Origin: JANOXC01 sp031418215
GTDB taxonomy: Bacteria > Bacteroidota > Bacteroidia > AKYH767-A > OLB10
Direction of reading: 5' to 3'
Assembly: GCA_031418215.1 (NCBI GenBank)
Contig: JANOXC010000186.1
Span: 1-7,639 of the forward strand
DNA length: 7,639 bases
Part shown: positions 6,839-7,639 of the stretch, piece by piece
Numbering within the stretch: position 1 is the stretch's first letter
Layout: every line of letters begins with the position of its first letter
The notes under the pieces: model-generated
What the model saw: only the letters and a program-made list of their open reading frames with translations
What the model was told of the DNA's origin: nothing
Database searches by the model: none
Position numbers and translations under genes: made by a program

Positions 6839-6840
6839 GA

Positions 6841-7518
6841 TTACTGCTGTATATCTGGTCTCCGTGCTTTTGTCCTTTTTACAGACTCTTCATGACGCCA
6901 CTGTCGAATATTCGCTTCGTGTCCTGAAAGGAGTATATCCGGAATCTTCCATCCCCTGAATTCGGCAGGACGGGTATAAACAGGTGGAGCAATTAAATCA
7001 TCCTGAAAGGAATCTGAAAGGGCAGATGTTTCATCATTCAGAACGCCGGGTAGTAGTCTGATAACAGAATCGCAAAGAATTGCCGCTGCCAACTCCCCTC
7101 CAGACAAAACATAATCACCGATGGAAATTTCTCTGGTAATGAAATGTTCTCGGATTCGTTCATCAATGCCTTTATAATGTCCACACAAAAGAAGAAGGTT
7201 TCCTTTTAAGGAAAGTTGATTTGCCATTTTTTGATCGAGCAATTCACCATCAGGGGCAAGGTAGATGATCTCATCATAAACGATTTTACTCTTCATCTCT
7301 TCTATGCAAAGTGCTATGGGTTCAATCATCATTACCATACCGGCGCCACCACCAAATGCATAATCATCCACACTTTTATTTTTATTGGTTGCGTAATCAC
7401 GAAGGTTGATGAGATTGATTTCCACCAAACCTTTACTGATTGCCCTTTGTAAAATAGAATGTTGAAAAGGGCTTTCCAGCAATCCGGGGTGAATAGTGAT
7501 AATGTCAATACGCATCAT
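6841..7518 (-). CDS. trmD: tRNA (guanine-N1-)-methyltransferase TrmD
   Basis: Complete 225-residue TrmD, a SPOUT-class enzyme that uses S-adenosylmethionine to make m1G37 in tRNAs with G36, preventing +1 frameshifting. Recognisable elements in order are MRIDIITIHP, the YAFGGGAGMVMM segment (about 53-64), LAPDGELLDQ (about 87-96), the trefoil-knot cofactor loops LCGHYKGIDERI (about 111-122) and ISIGDYVLSGGELAA (about 131-145), then SDSF carrying the probable catalytic Asp, YTRP, LLSGHEANIRQWR and a final RRPDIQQ. The protein ends just after this, about 30 residues short of E. coli TrmD (255), consistent with a naturally short C-terminal helical region rather than truncation. Two adjacent ATG codons (7518, 7515) open it; the second gives the family-typical MRIDI start, so either may be used. 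It lies upstream of rplS and 23 bases downstream of an acetyltransferase gene. Confidence 0.97.
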   Translation of the reverse strand: MMRIDIITIHPGLLESPFQHSILQRAISKGLVEINLINLRDYATNKNKSVDDYAFGGGAGMVMMIEPIALCIEEMKSKIVYDEIIYLAPDGELLDQKMANQLSLKGNLLLLCGHYKGIDERIREHFITREISIGDYVLSGGELAAAILCDSVIRLLPGVLNDETSALSDSFQDDLIAPPVYTRPAEFRGWKIPDILLSGHEANIRQWRHEESVKRTKARRPDIQQ

Positions 7519-7522
7519 GGTA

Positions 7523-7530
7523 CAAAGTAA
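7523..7530 (-). promoter_or_regulatory. possible trmD -7 element
   Basis: The minus strand reads TTACTTTG, one mismatch from TAnnTTTG, ending four bases before the first trmD ATG. It lies in the 23-base gap after the acetyltransferase stop. If used, the transcript would begin at or inside the paired ATG codons. Read-through from the upstream gene is the alternative. Confidence 0.35.
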
Positions 7531-7541
7531 GGAAAGGCGGA

Positions 7542-7639
7542 TTAAAAAAGTGATTTTTCCATACTGAAATGTTGAATTTTATTAAAAAGAAGAAAAGTTT
7601 TTTCAATTGTATGATATCCTTGACGTTCATAAAAGCCAC
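7542..7639 (-). CDS. GNAT-family N-acetyltransferase, C-terminal fragment (runs off window)
   Basis: The last 31 codons of a minus-strand gene whose start lies beyond base 7639; codons run from 7637 down to a TAA at 7544-7542. The peptide begins GFYERQGYHTIEK, matching the conserved [A/G]-x-x-x-Tyr-Glu-x-x-Gly-[FY] segment near the C-terminus of GNAT acetyltransferases. It ends with a Phe-rich strand followed by IQHFSMEKSL, which resembles the IPHxxM ending of ElaA/YjcF-like GNAT proteins. These enzymes transfer an acetyl group from acetyl-CoA; the substrate cannot be told from this fragment. The gene is 23 bases upstream of trmD on the same strand with no terminator between them, so the two may be cotranscribed. 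Family assignment rests on a short segment. Confidence 0.75.
   Translation of the reverse strand, partial: GFYERQGYHTIEKTFLLFNKIQHFSMEKSLF

Noticed and set aside
7216..7452. Plus-strand frame opposite trmD
   Set aside because: It is antisense to highly conserved TrmD coding sequence and is His/Cys-rich only because of the codons on the opposite strand.

Overview
The window is an A+T-rich stretch of ordinary chromosome from a Bacteroidota bacterium, probably a Chitinophagia/Sphingobacteriia-like lineage. Four things point there: a DUF4369/DUF5106-type TlpA-like thioredoxin protein that is largely confined to this phylum, Bacteroidota-like versions of UvrA, L19 and TrmD, TAnnTTTG-type -7 promoter elements tucked against start codons, and an absence of strong Shine-Dalgarno sequences. 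Placement below the phylum is a guess.

Layout, left to right. (1) Bases 1-1233, plus strand: the end of what looks like a phenylacetate-degradation operon, with a 5'-truncated PaaH-type 3-hydroxyacyl-CoA dehydrogenase whose stop overlaps the start of a PaaI-type hotdog thioesterase. (2) Bases 1254-2720, minus strand: an exported thioredoxin-fold protein with a CGHC active site, converging on paaI with only 20 bases between the stops. (3) Bases 2721-3139: a 419-base A+T-rich spacer with an 11-base direct repeat, a hairpin and a doubtful small ORF. (4) Bases 3140-6058, minus: complete uvrA (nucleotide excision repair). (5) Bases 6059-6371: uvrA promoter region and the rplS terminator. (6) Bases 6372-7518, minus: rplS and trmD in the widely conserved trmD-rplS order, separated by 112 bases holding a likely terminator or attenuator. 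(7) Bases 7542-7639, minus: the last 31 codons of a GNAT acetyltransferase running off the right edge, 23 bases upstream of trmD.

The plus-strand pair belongs to aromatic-acid catabolism: PaaH oxidises a hydroxyacyl-CoA intermediate and PaaI rescues CoA from dead-end hydroxyphenylacetyl-CoA-type esters. The minus-strand genes are housekeeping: envelope redox chemistry, DNA repair and translation (L19, and tRNA m1G37 methylation by TrmD). I found no mobile element, CRISPR array, tRNA, rRNA, phage gene or defence system. The most useful extra observations are the near-leaderless promoter arrangement at three genes, the terminator between trmD and rplS, and the GNAT fragment at the edge. I see no evidence of a previously undescribed system.
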